From Streptomyces sp. 840.1 (GTDB lineage Bacteria; Actinomycetota; Actinomycetes; Streptomycetales; Streptomycetaceae): a stretch of 64,000 nucleotides of DNA. A program made the translations under genes and the position numbers. Numbering within the stretch: position 1 is the stretch's first letter; every line of letters starts with the position of its first letter. Of the stretch, positions 32,342 to 40,743 are shown one piece after another. The notes under the pieces were generated by a model. That model worked only from the letters and a program-made list of their open reading frames with translations. It did not search any database and had not been told where the DNA came from. The stretch lies in assembly GCF_003751445.1 (NCBI RefSeq), contig NZ_RJUU01000001.1:3415001-3479000 (forward strand), in the 5' to 3' direction.

Positions 32342-34683
32342 GCAACGACGCAGCCACCGCGGCCGGCGCGACCCACACGGCGATCAGCATCCCCTCGCTG
32401 GACGGCCCCGACGGCCCCGAGGGCGAGCAGCCGATGTTCGGCCTCGGCGCCTCGCTGCCGCCGGCCGACGCCCGCCCCAAGACCGAGGGCACCTTCCCGT
32501 ACGCCGCCGACCTGTGGGCCGAGGGACTGCTCTGGGCGGCGGTCCTCCGCTCCCCGCACCCCCATGCCCGCATCCTGTCGATCGACACCTCGGCCGCCCT
32601 CGAAATGCCGGGCGTGCGCGCGGTCGTCACCCACGAGGACGTCCCCGGCGAGAGCTCCTACGGACGCCGCGTCGTGGACCGCCCCGTCTTCGCCTCCGAC
32701 CTGGTCCGCCACCACGGCGAGCCGATCGCCGCCGTCGCCGCCGACCACCCCGACACGGCCCGGCTGGCCGCCGCCGCCATCGCCGTCGAGTACGAGGTAC
32801 TGGAACCGGTCACCGACCCGGAGAAGGCCTTCGCCGCCGAACCCCTGCACCCCGACGGCAACCTGATCCGCCACATCCCGCTGCGCTACGGCGACCCGGA
32901 GATCGTGGGCGAGGTCATCGTCGAGGGCCTGTACCGCATCGGCCGCCAGGACCCGGCGCCCATCGGCGCCGAGGCCGGGCTCGCCGTACCCCGCCCCGAC
33001 GGCGGCGTCGAGATCTACACCGCCTCCACCGACCCGCACACCGACCGCGACCTCGCCGCCGCCTGCTTCGGCCTCGAACCGGACCGGGTGAAGGTCGTCG
33101 TGACCGGCGTCCCCGGCGCCACCGGCGACCGCGAGGACCCCGGATTCCAGCTCCCGCTGGGGCTGCTCGCCCTGCGCACCGGCTGCCCGGTCAAACTGGC
33201 CGCCACCCGCGAGGAGTCCTTCCTCGGCCACGCGCACCGCCACCCGACGCTGCTCCGCTACCGCCACCACGCGGACGCCGAGGGCCGCCTGGTGAAGGTC
33301 GAGGCGCAGATCCTCCTCGACGCGGGCGCGTACGCCGACGACTCGTCCGAGTCGCTGGCCGCCGCCGTCGCGTTCGCCTGCGGCCCCTACGTCGTCCCGC
33401 ACGCCTTCATCGAGGGCTGGGCCGTCCGTACGAACAACCCGCCGTCCGGCCATGTCCGGGGCGAGGGCGCGATGCAGGTCTGTGCCGCGTACGAGGGCCA
33501 GATGGACAAGCTGGCCGGCAAGCTCGGCATCGACCCGGCCGAACTGCGGCTGCGCAACGCCCTGTCCACCGGCGACATCCTGCCCACCGGACAGACCGTG
33601 ACCTGCCCGGCCCCCGTAACCGAACTCCTGTGCTCGGTGCGGGACTTCCCGCTGCCCTCGCTCCCCAAGGACTCCCCGGAGGACGACTGGCTGCTCCCGG
33701 GCGGCCCGGAGGGCGCGGGCGAACCCGGCGCGGTGCGGCGCGGGGTCGGCTACGCGCTGGGCATGGTCCACATGCTCGGCGCCGAGGGCACCGACGAGGT
33801 CTCCACCGCCACCGTCCGGGTCCACGACGGGGTCGCCACCGTCATCTGTGCCGCGGTCGAGACGGGGCAGGGCTTCTCCACGCTGGCCCGCCAGGTCGTC
33901 CAGGAGACCCTGGGCATCGAGGAGGTCCACGTGGCCTCCGTCGACACCGACCAGCCCCCTGCGGGACCGGCCACGCACGGCCGGCACACCTGGGTCTCCG
34001 CCGGAGCGGTCGAACGCGCGGCGAAGATGGTCCGCACCCAGCTGCTCCAGCCGCTGGCCCACAAGTTCGGCATGTCCACCGAACTGCTCCAGATCGCCGA
34101 CGGCAAGATCACCAGCTACGACGGAGTGCTCTCCACGACCGTCACCGAGGCGATGGACGGCAAGGAACTCTGGGCCACCGCCCAGTGCCGCCCGCACCCC
34201 ACCGAGCCGCTCGACGAGTCCGGCCAGGGCGACGCCTTCGTGGGCCTCGCCTTCTGCGCGATCCGTGCGGTCGTCGACGTCGACATCGAGCTCGGCTCGG
34301 TCCGCGTCGTGGAGATGGCCGTGGCCCAGGACGTCGGCCGGATCCTCAACCCGTCCCAGCTGGCGACCCGGATCGAGGCGGGCATCACCCAGGGCATCGG
34401 CACCGCCCTGACGGAGAACCTCCGCACCGCCCGCGGCCTGATCCGCCACCCCGACCTCACCGGCTACGCCCTGCCGACCTCCCTGGACGCGCCGGACATC
34501 CGCATCGTCAGACTCATCGAGGAACGCGACGTGGTGGCCCCGTTCGGCGCCAAGCCCGCCTCGGCGGTCCCCGTGGTGACCTCACCGGCGGCCGTGGCCG
34601 CCGCGGTCCGCTCGGCCACCGGCCGCCCCGTCAACCGCCTCCCGATCAGGCCCCAGGCAGCGGTGGCGGCGACCAGGTCCTGA
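32338..34683 (+). CDS. Xanthine dehydrogenase-like molybdenum-binding subunit, degenerate active site
   Basis: A 781-residue large subunit. The N-terminal hammerhead domain (about 45-160) and the GQG loop (VETGQGFSTLARQVV near 520) are kept. However the motif that carries the catalytic glutamate in this family, GxKGVGE near the C-terminus, reads GAKPASAVP at 737-745, with Ala743 in the Glu position; the GGGFGGK cofactor loop appears as GVPGATGDRED, and the FRGFG motif as VRGEGAMQ. It may hydroxylate an unusual substrate or be catalytically silent. GTG 32338 overlaps the previous stop, completing a three-gene operon. Confidence 0.85.
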   Translation: MSNDAATAAGATHTAISIPSLDGPDGPEGEQPMFGLGASLPPADARPKTEGTFPYAADLWAEGLLWAAVLRSPHPHARILSIDTSAALEMPGVRAVVTHEDVPGESSYGRRVVDRPVFASDLVRHHGEPIAAVAADHPDTARLAAAAIAVEYEVLEPVTDPEKAFAAEPLHPDGNLIRHIPLRYGDPEIVGEVIVEGLYRIGRQDPAPIGAEAGLAVPRPDGGVEIYTASTDPHTDRDLAAACFGLEPDRVKVVVTGVPGATGDREDPGFQLPLGLLALRTGCPVKLAATREESFLGHAHRHPTLLRYRHHADAEGRLVKVEAQILLDAGAYADDSSESLAAAVAFACGPYVVPHAFIEGWAVRTNNPPSGHVRGEGAMQVCAAYEGQMDKLAGKLGIDPAELRLRNALSTGDILPTGQTVTCPAPVTELLCSVRDFPLPSLPKDSPEDDWLLPGGPEGAGEPGAVRRGVGYALGMVHMLGAEGTDEVSTATVRVHDGVATVICAAVETGQGFSTLARQVVQETLGIEEVHVASVDTDQPPAGPATHGRHTWVSAGAVERAAKMVRTQLLQPLAHKFGMSTELLQIADGKITSYDGVLSTTVTEAMDGKELWATAQCRPHPTEPLDESGQGDAFVGLAFCAIRAVVDVDIELGSVRVVEMAVAQDVGRILNPSQLATRIEAGITQGIGTALTENLRTARGLIRHPDLTGYALPTSLDAPDIRIVRLIEERDVVAPFGAKPASAVPVVTSPAAVAAAVRSATGRPVNRLPIRPQAAVAATRS

Positions 34684-34687
34684 TGCC

Positions 34688-34714
34688 GTCCCCGGCCCAC
34701 CGGTGACCGGGGAC
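34688..34714 (+). terminator. Short hairpin after the molybdenum-subunit gene
   Basis: GTCCCCGG and CCGGGGAC arms (34688-34695, 34707-34714) five bases past the stop. There is no T-run, so attenuation rather than full termination before the PucR gene is possible. Confidence 0.5.
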
Positions 34715-34751
34715 CTGGCAGGCCCCGGCGGCGTGGGGCGACCATGGGCGG

Positions 34752-36419
34752 ATGCACATCTCCGAGACGGAACGCGCCGCCGACCAGGGCGGCCCCACGC
34801 TGGCGCAGCTCCTCGCGCTGATCGCCGCCGGGACGCTCGATGTCGTCGTGGCACCCCTCGGCACCGGCGTACCCGTGTCCGACGTGGTGCTGCACGACCC
34901 CGGTGAGGAGGGGGACGAGGACGCCTGGGCGGCCGCCGGACTGGTGCTGCTCGCGGTCGGGGTGGAGGCCGCCTCGCCCGAGGCGGTCGACGTGCTGCGT
35001 GCCGCCGACCGTGCCGGGGCGGCGGCCGTGGTGATGCGGCGCGGTGCGCGGGGGCCCCGGGCGGCGTTGCTGGAGGCGGCCGGGCGCGGGCGTACGGCGT
35101 TGCTGACCCGGCGGGCCGGGCAGGGCTGGACCGAGGTGCTCGGGCAGTTGCGGACGGCGCTGGTGCACAGCGTCCCGGACCGGTCCGGGGGCGCGGCCGG
35201 GGTGGACGGGCTGCGGCTGGGGGACCTGTCGGGTCTCGCCAACACCGTGGCGGACCTCGTCGGAGGCGCGATCACCATCGAGGACCCGCAGTCGCGGGTG
35301 CTGGCCTACTCGCGGATGGACCACGAGCCCGATCCGATGCGCCGGCTCACGATCCTCGGCCAGGAGGTGCCCCGCTGGCGGGTCGTCGAACTGCGCGAGA
35401 GCGGCTTCTTCCAGGCGCTGTGGAACACCGACGACGTGGTGCGGCTCCCCGCCGACGAGCGGTACGCCGAACGGCTGGCCGTCGCGGTGCGGCACGGCTC
35501 CGAGGTGCTCGGCTCGATCTGGGCGGCGGCCGACGGGCGGCCGCTGGCCGAGGACGCGGTGGCGGCGCTGCGCACGGCCGCCCGCGCCGCGGTCCCGCAC
35601 CTGTCGCACCACCGGACCTGGGGCCGGGCGGCGGCGTGGGCGCGCGAGGGTTCGGTGCACGCGCTCCTGGCGGGCAGCGGGCAGCCGGCGCACGACGTGG
35701 GGATCGTGCGGGGCCGGCCGTACGCCGTGATGGTGGCGGAGGCCCACGACGGCCCGGAACCCGCGCCGGGTGACACCGGGCAGCGGGTGCAGCGGGTCCT
35801 CGACGTACTGGCGCTGCGGGCCGCCGCCTACCGCCCGGGGTGTGTGACCGCCAGGTCCGGGCAGCGGCTGTACGTCCTGGTCCCGGCCTCGGACGGCGAG
35901 CGGGACCCCGCCCGCACCCTGCTGGCGACGGCCCGTTCGGTGCCCCGGGGCGTGGTGTTCGCCGGAGCCGGGCCCGTGGTGCCGGACCTGGCGGAACTGC
36001 CCGCGTCCCGGGACGCCGCGGAGCTGGTGGTGCGAGTGCTCCGGGAGCGCGCCGCGCGCCTGCCCCCTGCCGGGGCCGGGTCGGCGGTGGCGTCGTACGA
36101 GGAGGTCGCGGCCGAGGCCGCGGTGCTGCGGCTGCTCGACCGGGTGGAGCCGCTGTGGGAGAAGACGGCGGGGCCGGTGCACGCGATGCTGGAGCACGAC
36201 CGGTCGCACGGGGCGTGTTACGGCGAGTCCGTCGCCGCGTACCTCGACGCCTTCGGCGACACGGCCGCCGCCGCGCGACACCTCAACGTGCACCCCAATA
36301 CGCTGCGGTACCGGCTGCGCAGGGCCCGGGAGCTGTTCGGCGTCGACCTGGCCGACCCGGCCGTGCGGCTCCTGGCGGAGATCGGACTGCGCCTCGGGCC
36401 CACCCGGCCACGGTCCTGA
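34752..36419 (+). CDS. PucR-family transcriptional regulator
   Basis: A 555-residue regulator. The N-terminal segment (PTLAQLLALIAAGTLDVVVAPLGTGVPVSDVVLHDP) is the PucR-type sensing domain; a GAF-like central part with a GGDEF-related fold follows; the C-terminal CdaR-type helix-turn-helix is near residues 490-540 (AAYLDAFGDTAAAARHLNVHPNTLRYRLRRARELFGVD). Founding members control purine catabolism or sugar-diacid use. It lies between a xanthine dehydrogenase-like operon and an amino-acid operon, both co-directional, and could control either. Confidence 0.88.
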   Translation: MHISETERAADQGGPTLAQLLALIAAGTLDVVVAPLGTGVPVSDVVLHDPGEEGDEDAWAAAGLVLLAVGVEAASPEAVDVLRAADRAGAAAVVMRRGARGPRAALLEAAGRGRTALLTRRAGQGWTEVLGQLRTALVHSVPDRSGGAAGVDGLRLGDLSGLANTVADLVGGAITIEDPQSRVLAYSRMDHEPDPMRRLTILGQEVPRWRVVELRESGFFQALWNTDDVVRLPADERYAERLAVAVRHGSEVLGSIWAAADGRPLAEDAVAALRTAARAAVPHLSHHRTWGRAAAWAREGSVHALLAGSGQPAHDVGIVRGRPYAVMVAEAHDGPEPAPGDTGQRVQRVLDVLALRAAAYRPGCVTARSGQRLYVLVPASDGERDPARTLLATARSVPRGVVFAGAGPVVPDLAELPASRDAAELVVRVLRERAARLPPAGAGSAVASYEEVAAEAAVLRLLDRVEPLWEKTAGPVHAMLEHDRSHGACYGESVAAYLDAFGDTAAAARHLNVHPNTLRYRLRRARELFGVDLADPAVRLLAEIGLRLGPTRPRS

Positions 36420-36454
36420 CCCGGGGCCTGGTCCGGATCCTGGTCCGGGCTCCC

Positions 36455-36502
36455 TGTTCCCGTTCCTGTTCCCGTTCCGGTTCCGGTTCCCGTTCCGGTT
36501 CC
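36455..36502 (+). repeat. Hexanucleotide tandem repeat (NGTTCC x 8)
   Basis: Eight consecutive NGTTCC units, N being T, C or G, lie just downstream of the PucR gene and about 150 bases before the decarboxylase start. No coding frame is associated. Confidence 0.9.
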
Positions 36503-36657
36503 GGCCCGGCGGGTGACGGGGGGCCTCGTCATCATGATCGTTTACTTGTCGGACTGGACAGGGAGACCGGTCGGTCCTGGTGCCGGACGACGAAGACATG
36601 CCGGGCTCCGCACCCCGAAGCTGGGCACAACAGCCCGCGGTCCGACGGGGGCGGTGC

Positions 36658-38046
36658 ATGAGCGACCCATCACGTAGGAGTGTGGTTCAGGTGACTTCCG
36701 GTCCGGCCCCCCAGCGCAAGCGCGCCCGTGAGGCGGCGCTCGCCCGTGCCGTCGAGGACGGACTGCTCGGCCCCGGTACGCCCCTGGTCGGCCTGCTCGA
36801 CGTCGACGGGGTGCTGGCCGCGGTCGACGCGCTGAACGAGGCGTTCGAGGGGCCGGCCACCGTCCACCACACGTTCGCGGCCAAGGCCTGCGGCCTGGTG
36901 CCGGTGCTCCGGCTGCTCGCCGAGGCCGGTATGGGCTGCGAGGTGGCCTCGCCCGGCGAGCTGGAGCAGGCACTCGCCGCGGGATTCGGTTTCGACCGGC
37001 TGGTCTTCGACAGCCCCGCGAAGACGGTCGAGGAGCTGGAGTTCGCCCTGGAGCACGGCATCGCGATCAACCTGGACAACTTCCAGGAGCTCGCACGCGT
37101 CGACCGGCTGCTGGCCGGCCGCGAGCCCGCCGGGCCCATCGGACTGCGGGTGAATCCCCAGGTCGGGGCCGGTGCCATCGGCGCGATGAGCACGGCCACC
37201 GCGACGTCCAAGTTCGGCGTCGCGCTGCGCGACCCGGGAGCCGTCGACGCGGTGATCGACGCCTTCACCACGCGCCCCTGGCTCAACCGCCTGCACGCAC
37301 ACGTCGGTTCCCAGGGCTGCCCGCTGCCACTCATCGCCCGGGGCGTCGGCGCCGCGTACGAACTGGCGGAGCGGATCAACAAGCAGCTGGGGCAGGCCAG
37401 GATCACCGGCCTGGACATCGGCGGCGGCCTGCCCGTCAACTTCGACAGCGAGGACGACCGCCCCACCTATACCGACTACGTCAGCGAACTGCGCGCCGCC
37501 GCCCCCGGCCTCTTCGACGGCCGCTACACCCTCGTCACCGAGTTCGGCCGCTCGCTGCTCGCGAAGAGCGGCACCATCGCCTCGGTCGTCGAGTACACCA
37601 AGTCGGCCGGCGGGCGGCGGATCGCGGTCACCCACGCCGGTGCCCAGGTGGCCACCCGCACCGTCTTCATGCCGGACTCCTGGCCCCTGCGCGCCGGCGT
37701 GTTCGACGCGGCGGGGCGCCCCAAGGAAGGGCCGCTCCAGGTCGTGGACATCGCCGGACCGTGCTGCTTCGCCGGTGACCTCACCGCGAGCGCCCGCGAA
37801 CTCCCGGCCGTCGAGCCCGGGGACCTGGTGGCGCTGTACGACACCGGGGCGTACTACTTCTCGTCCCACTTCTCCTACAACTCCCTGCCCAGACCCGCCG
37901 TGTACGGCTACCGCACGGATTCCGCCGGACAGGTCCGCCTCGCCATGGTCCGCGAGGCGCAGAGCGTGCGCGAAGTCGTCCAGGAGAGCGGCCTCGTTCA
38001 CGTGGACGCGCTCGTCGCCCTGTGCGCGCGGGGGCCGGAGCAATGA
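36658..38046 (+). CDS. PLP-dependent fold-III decarboxylase (DapDC/ODC family)
   Basis: A 462-residue enzyme of the diaminopimelate/ornithine decarboxylase superfamily. PLP lysine is Lys76 (TFAAKAC); other motifs are HVGSQG, DIGGGLPVNF for phosphate binding, EFGRSLLAKSG, and the C-terminal-barrel catalytic Cys-x3-Asp in GPCCFAGD. Members attack either the D-centre of meso-diaminopimelate, or L- or D-ornithine/lysine and carboxynorspermidine. Substrate cannot be read from sequence; context with a D-aminopeptidase suggests a D-configured amino acid. ATG 36658 is used; GTG 36691 with AGGAG is a credible alternative. It overlaps the next gene by four bases. Confidence 0.85.
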   Translation: MSDPSRRSVVQVTSGPAPQRKRAREAALARAVEDGLLGPGTPLVGLLDVDGVLAAVDALNEAFEGPATVHHTFAAKACGLVPVLRLLAEAGMGCEVASPGELEQALAAGFGFDRLVFDSPAKTVEELEFALEHGIAINLDNFQELARVDRLLAGREPAGPIGLRVNPQVGAGAIGAMSTATATSKFGVALRDPGAVDAVIDAFTTRPWLNRLHAHVGSQGCPLPLIARGVGAAYELAERINKQLGQARITGLDIGGGLPVNFDSEDDRPTYTDYVSELRAAAPGLFDGRYTLVTEFGRSLLAKSGTIASVVEYTKSAGGRRIAVTHAGAQVATRTVFMPDSWPLRAGVFDAAGRPKEGPLQVVDIAGPCCFAGDLTASARELPAVEPGDLVALYDTGAYYFSSHFSYNSLPRPAVYGYRTDSAGQVRLAMVREAQSVREVVQESGLVHVDALVALCARGPEQ

Positions 38047-38900
38047 CCGCAGAAGCAGGTGGCGGGATGAAGCGCGTCCTCATATCCGCCGACATGGAAG
38101 GGGCGACGGGCACCGTCTCTCCGGCGGACGTCAAGGCCGGGACACCGCGCTACGAACGCTTCCGCCGGCTGCTCACCCAGGACGTCAACGCCGCTGTCGC
38201 CGGATTCGCGGACGCCGGCGCGGAGGGGATCGTCGTCAACGACGCGCACTGCGGCATGGACAACGTGCTCATCGAGGAACTCGACCCGCGCGCCGTCCTG
38301 ATCGTGGGCCGCCACAAGCCGCTCGGCATGCTCGAAGGCCTGGAGGAGGGGCTCGACGCGGTCGCGTTCGTCGGCTACCACACCGGCGCCGGCGAACAGG
38401 GCGTCCTCGCGCACACCTACCTCTCGCACAGCATCCTCGGCGTCCGCGTAGACGGCGAGCCCGTCGGAGAGGGCGGGTTCAACGCCCTCGTCGCCGCCGA
38501 GGCCGGCGTCCCCGTCGTCCTGGTCACCGGCGACGACGTGACCTGCCGCGAGGCCGCCGCGTACGCGCCCGGCTGCCGGACCGTCACCGTGAAGCGGGCG
38601 ATCTCCCGGCACGCCGCCGTCTGCCGTACCCCGGCCGTCACGGGCGCCGACATCCGCCGCGAGGCCGAGGCGGCCCTCTCTGCCCCGCCGCCCCGCCCCA
38701 CCGCGCGCCCCGCCCCGCACGTGGTGGAGGTCGACGTGGACAGCCCGCACCTCGCGGACCGCGCGAGCGCCCTGTCCGGAGTCGAACCCTCCGGCCCCAG
38801 GACCGTCCGCATGGACACCCCCGACGCCATGACGGCGCTGCGCCGCTTCCGGGCGCTCACCTGGGTGATCGGCGGCGGTCGCGAGGGCGACTGGACCTGA
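38043..38900 (+). CDS. M55 family D-aminopeptidase (DppA-like)
   Basis: A 285-residue zinc aminopeptidase. The family starts with the metal-binding SADMEGATG; NDAHCGMDN and YHTGAGEQGVLAHT supply the remaining His ligands and the catalytic residue; GFNALVAAEAGVPVVLVTGDD also matches DppA. DppA of Bacillus, a decameric ring, releases D-Ala from D-amino-acid peptides, a role in reuse of peptidoglycan fragments. ATG 38043 overlaps the decarboxylase stop; ATG 38067 is an internal alternative nearer the conserved start. Third-gene permease follows 104 bases later. Confidence 0.9.
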   Translation: MTAEAGGGMKRVLISADMEGATGTVSPADVKAGTPRYERFRRLLTQDVNAAVAGFADAGAEGIVVNDAHCGMDNVLIEELDPRAVLIVGRHKPLGMLEGLEEGLDAVAFVGYHTGAGEQGVLAHTYLSHSILGVRVDGEPVGEGGFNALVAAEAGVPVVLVTGDDVTCREAAAYAPGCRTVTVKRAISRHAAVCRTPAVTGADIRREAEAALSAPPPRPTARPAPHVVEVDVDSPHLADRASALSGVEPSGPRTVRMDTPDAMTALRRFRALTWVIGGGREGDWT

Positions 38901-39004
38901 GGAACGAGCGGTCCGGCGGCCCGGCGCCGCCCGAACGCCGCTCCGACGGCGCGCACGCCCCCGCCCCCGCCCTGTACGACGTCTGCCCATGACCTGGAGC
39001 TTCC

Positions 39005-40423
39005 ATGACTTCCCCCGTACCGCAGAGAACTCCGCAGAACACGCGACAGAGCCCGCAGCCGGAACTCAGCCGCTCGCTGCGCAACCGCCACATGTCCATG
39101 ATCGCGATCGGCGGTGCGATCGGTGCCGGGCTGTTCGTCGGCAGCGGCTCGGTGATCAAGACCGCCGGGCCGGCCGCGATCGTGTCCTACTGCCTGGCCG
39201 GCGCGCTCGTGCTGTGCACCATGCGGATGCTCGGTGAGATGGTCGTGGCGAGGCCCTCCTCGGGTTCCTTCGCCGACTACGCCCGTACCGCCATCGGGCC
39301 GTGGGCGGGCTTCACCATCGGATGGCTGTACTGGTACTACTACGTCATCATCGTGGCCGTGGAGGCCGTCGCGGGTGCGGCGATCCTGCACGCGTGGATA
39401 GGGCTGCCGCTCTGGGCGCTGGCCATGGGCCTGATGGTCGTGATGACCGCGACCAACCTCCTCTCCGTGAAGTCCTTCGGTGAGTTCGAGTTCTGGTTCT
39501 CCTCCGTCAAGGTCGCCGCGATCGTGGCCTTCCTGATCGTCGGCGGCCTCTACGTCTTCGGCGGCTGGCCGGGCTCGTCCTTCGACTTCTCCAACCTGAC
39601 CGCGCACGGCGGCTTCGCGCCGAACGGCTTCACCGCGATCTTCTCCGCGATCGTCGTGGTCATCTTCGCGTTCGGCGGGGCCGAGATCGTCACCATCGCC
39701 GCCGCCGAGAGCAAGGAGCCCGAGCGTTCGGTGGCCCGCGCCACCACCGGGATCATCTGGCGGATCATCCTCTTCTACGTCGGCTCCATCGTCCTCGTCG
39801 TCACCATCGTGCCGTGGGACAGCGCCAAGGTCCTGGCCAGCCCGTACGTCGCCGCCTGGAAGATCATCGGGCTGCCGGGCGCGGGCCTCGTGATGGACAT
39901 CGTGATCCTCACAGCGGTGCTGAGCGTGCTCAACTCCTCGGTCTACGTCTCCTCGCGGATGCTGAGGGCGCTCGCCACCCACGGCGACGCCCCCACCTGG
40001 CTGGTGGCGACGAACAAGCGCCAGGTCCCGGCCCGCGCGATCCTCGCCGGAACCGTGGTCGGCTGGATCTCCGTACTGCTCGCCTACCTGTCCCCGGACA
40101 CCGTCTTCACCTACCTGGTGAACTCCTCGGGCGCGATCGCCATCTTCATGTACCTCATGATCGGCGTCTCCCAGCTGCGCATGCGGCGCCGGCTCGAGCG
40201 CGAGGCACCCGAGCGGCTGACCCTGCGCATGTGGCTGTTCCCGTACCTGACCTGGGTGGTGATGGCCGGCTTCGCCGCGGTGCTGGTGGCCATGGCCGTC
40301 ATCGGCGACCAGCGCACCCAGCTGTTCACCAGCCTCGGCAGCCTCGCCGTCGTCCTCGTCGCGTACGCGGTGCGCAGGGCGCGCGGCAGCCGTCCGGTGC
40401 CGGACGCAGCGGTCACCGGCTGA
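39005..40423 (+). CDS. APC superfamily amino acid permease
   Basis: A 472-residue transporter with twelve helices. The N-terminal signature SLRNRHMSMIAIGGAIGAGLFVGSG and ESKEPERSVARA near 240 belong to the amino acid transporter (AAT) group, including GABA, lysine and aromatic permeases. It exchanges or imports amino acids with protons. It is the last gene of the co-directional run behind the decarboxylase and D-aminopeptidase, so it may import the same substrate or export the amine product. It is followed by a hairpin shared with tRNA-Cys. Confidence 0.93.
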   Translation: MTSPVPQRTPQNTRQSPQPELSRSLRNRHMSMIAIGGAIGAGLFVGSGSVIKTAGPAAIVSYCLAGALVLCTMRMLGEMVVARPSSGSFADYARTAIGPWAGFTIGWLYWYYYVIIVAVEAVAGAAILHAWIGLPLWALAMGLMVVMTATNLLSVKSFGEFEFWFSSVKVAAIVAFLIVGGLYVFGGWPGSSFDFSNLTAHGGFAPNGFTAIFSAIVVVIFAFGGAEIVTIAAAESKEPERSVARATTGIIWRIILFYVGSIVLVVTIVPWDSAKVLASPYVAAWKIIGLPGAGLVMDIVILTAVLSVLNSSVYVSSRMLRALATHGDAPTWLVATNKRQVPARAILAGTVVGWISVLLAYLSPDTVFTYLVNSSGAIAIFMYLMIGVSQLRMRRRLEREAPERLTLRMWLFPYLTWVVMAGFAAVLVAMAVIGDQRTQLFTSLGSLAVVLVAYAVRRARGSRPVPDAAVTG

Positions 40424-40435
40424 CCCGGCACATGG

Positions 40436-40478
40436 AACCGCCCGCCCCCGCGTCTTCAGGACGAGGGAGCGGGCGGTT
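40436..40478. terminator. Bidirectional terminator between permease gene and tRNA-Cys
   Basis: Perfect 10-bp outer arms AACCGCCCGC (40436-40445) and GCGGGCGGTT (40469-40478), with a further CGTC/GACG pairing inside around a TTCAG loop. It lies between convergent transcription units. Confidence 0.8.
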
Positions 40479-40488
40479 GCGTATACCG

Positions 40489-40560
40489 AGGCCGTGACCG
40501 GAATCGAACCGGTGTAACTCGAGTTGCAGTCGAGCCCCTGAGCCTCTCGGGCACACGGCC
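40489..40560 (-). tRNA. tRNA-Cys (anticodon GCA)
   Basis: The minus-strand gene starts GGCCGTG (40560-40554) and ends CACGGCC (40496-40490) with discriminator U at 40489. The anticodon loop CTGCAAC, between CTCGA and TCGAG, gives GCA (plus-strand 40525-40527). The T-arm GGTTCGATTCC is intact. CCA is not encoded. Confidence 0.95.
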
Positions 40561-40730
40561 GTGCGTTGTTCTGGTCCCGACCGTAGGCGCCGCCGGCCAC
40601 GGCCGCCAAGAGCACGGGCCGTCCCGCAACGCGACTGCCATACCGCGTTCATGAAAGGCCGCCCGGTCCTACGACCAAGGGACCAGAACGGGAGCGACTC
40701 AGGACAGGGGTCAGGGGGGATTTTGCCCCT

Positions 40731-40736
40731 TACTCT
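40731..40736 (+). promoter_or_regulatory. -10 element giving a probable leaderless mRNA
   Basis: TACTCT lies eight bases before the ATG at 40744, putting the transcription start on or next to the A of the start codon. No ribosome binding site is present in between. No convincing -35 is seen. Confidence 0.45.
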
Positions 40737-40743
40737 AGGGTTC

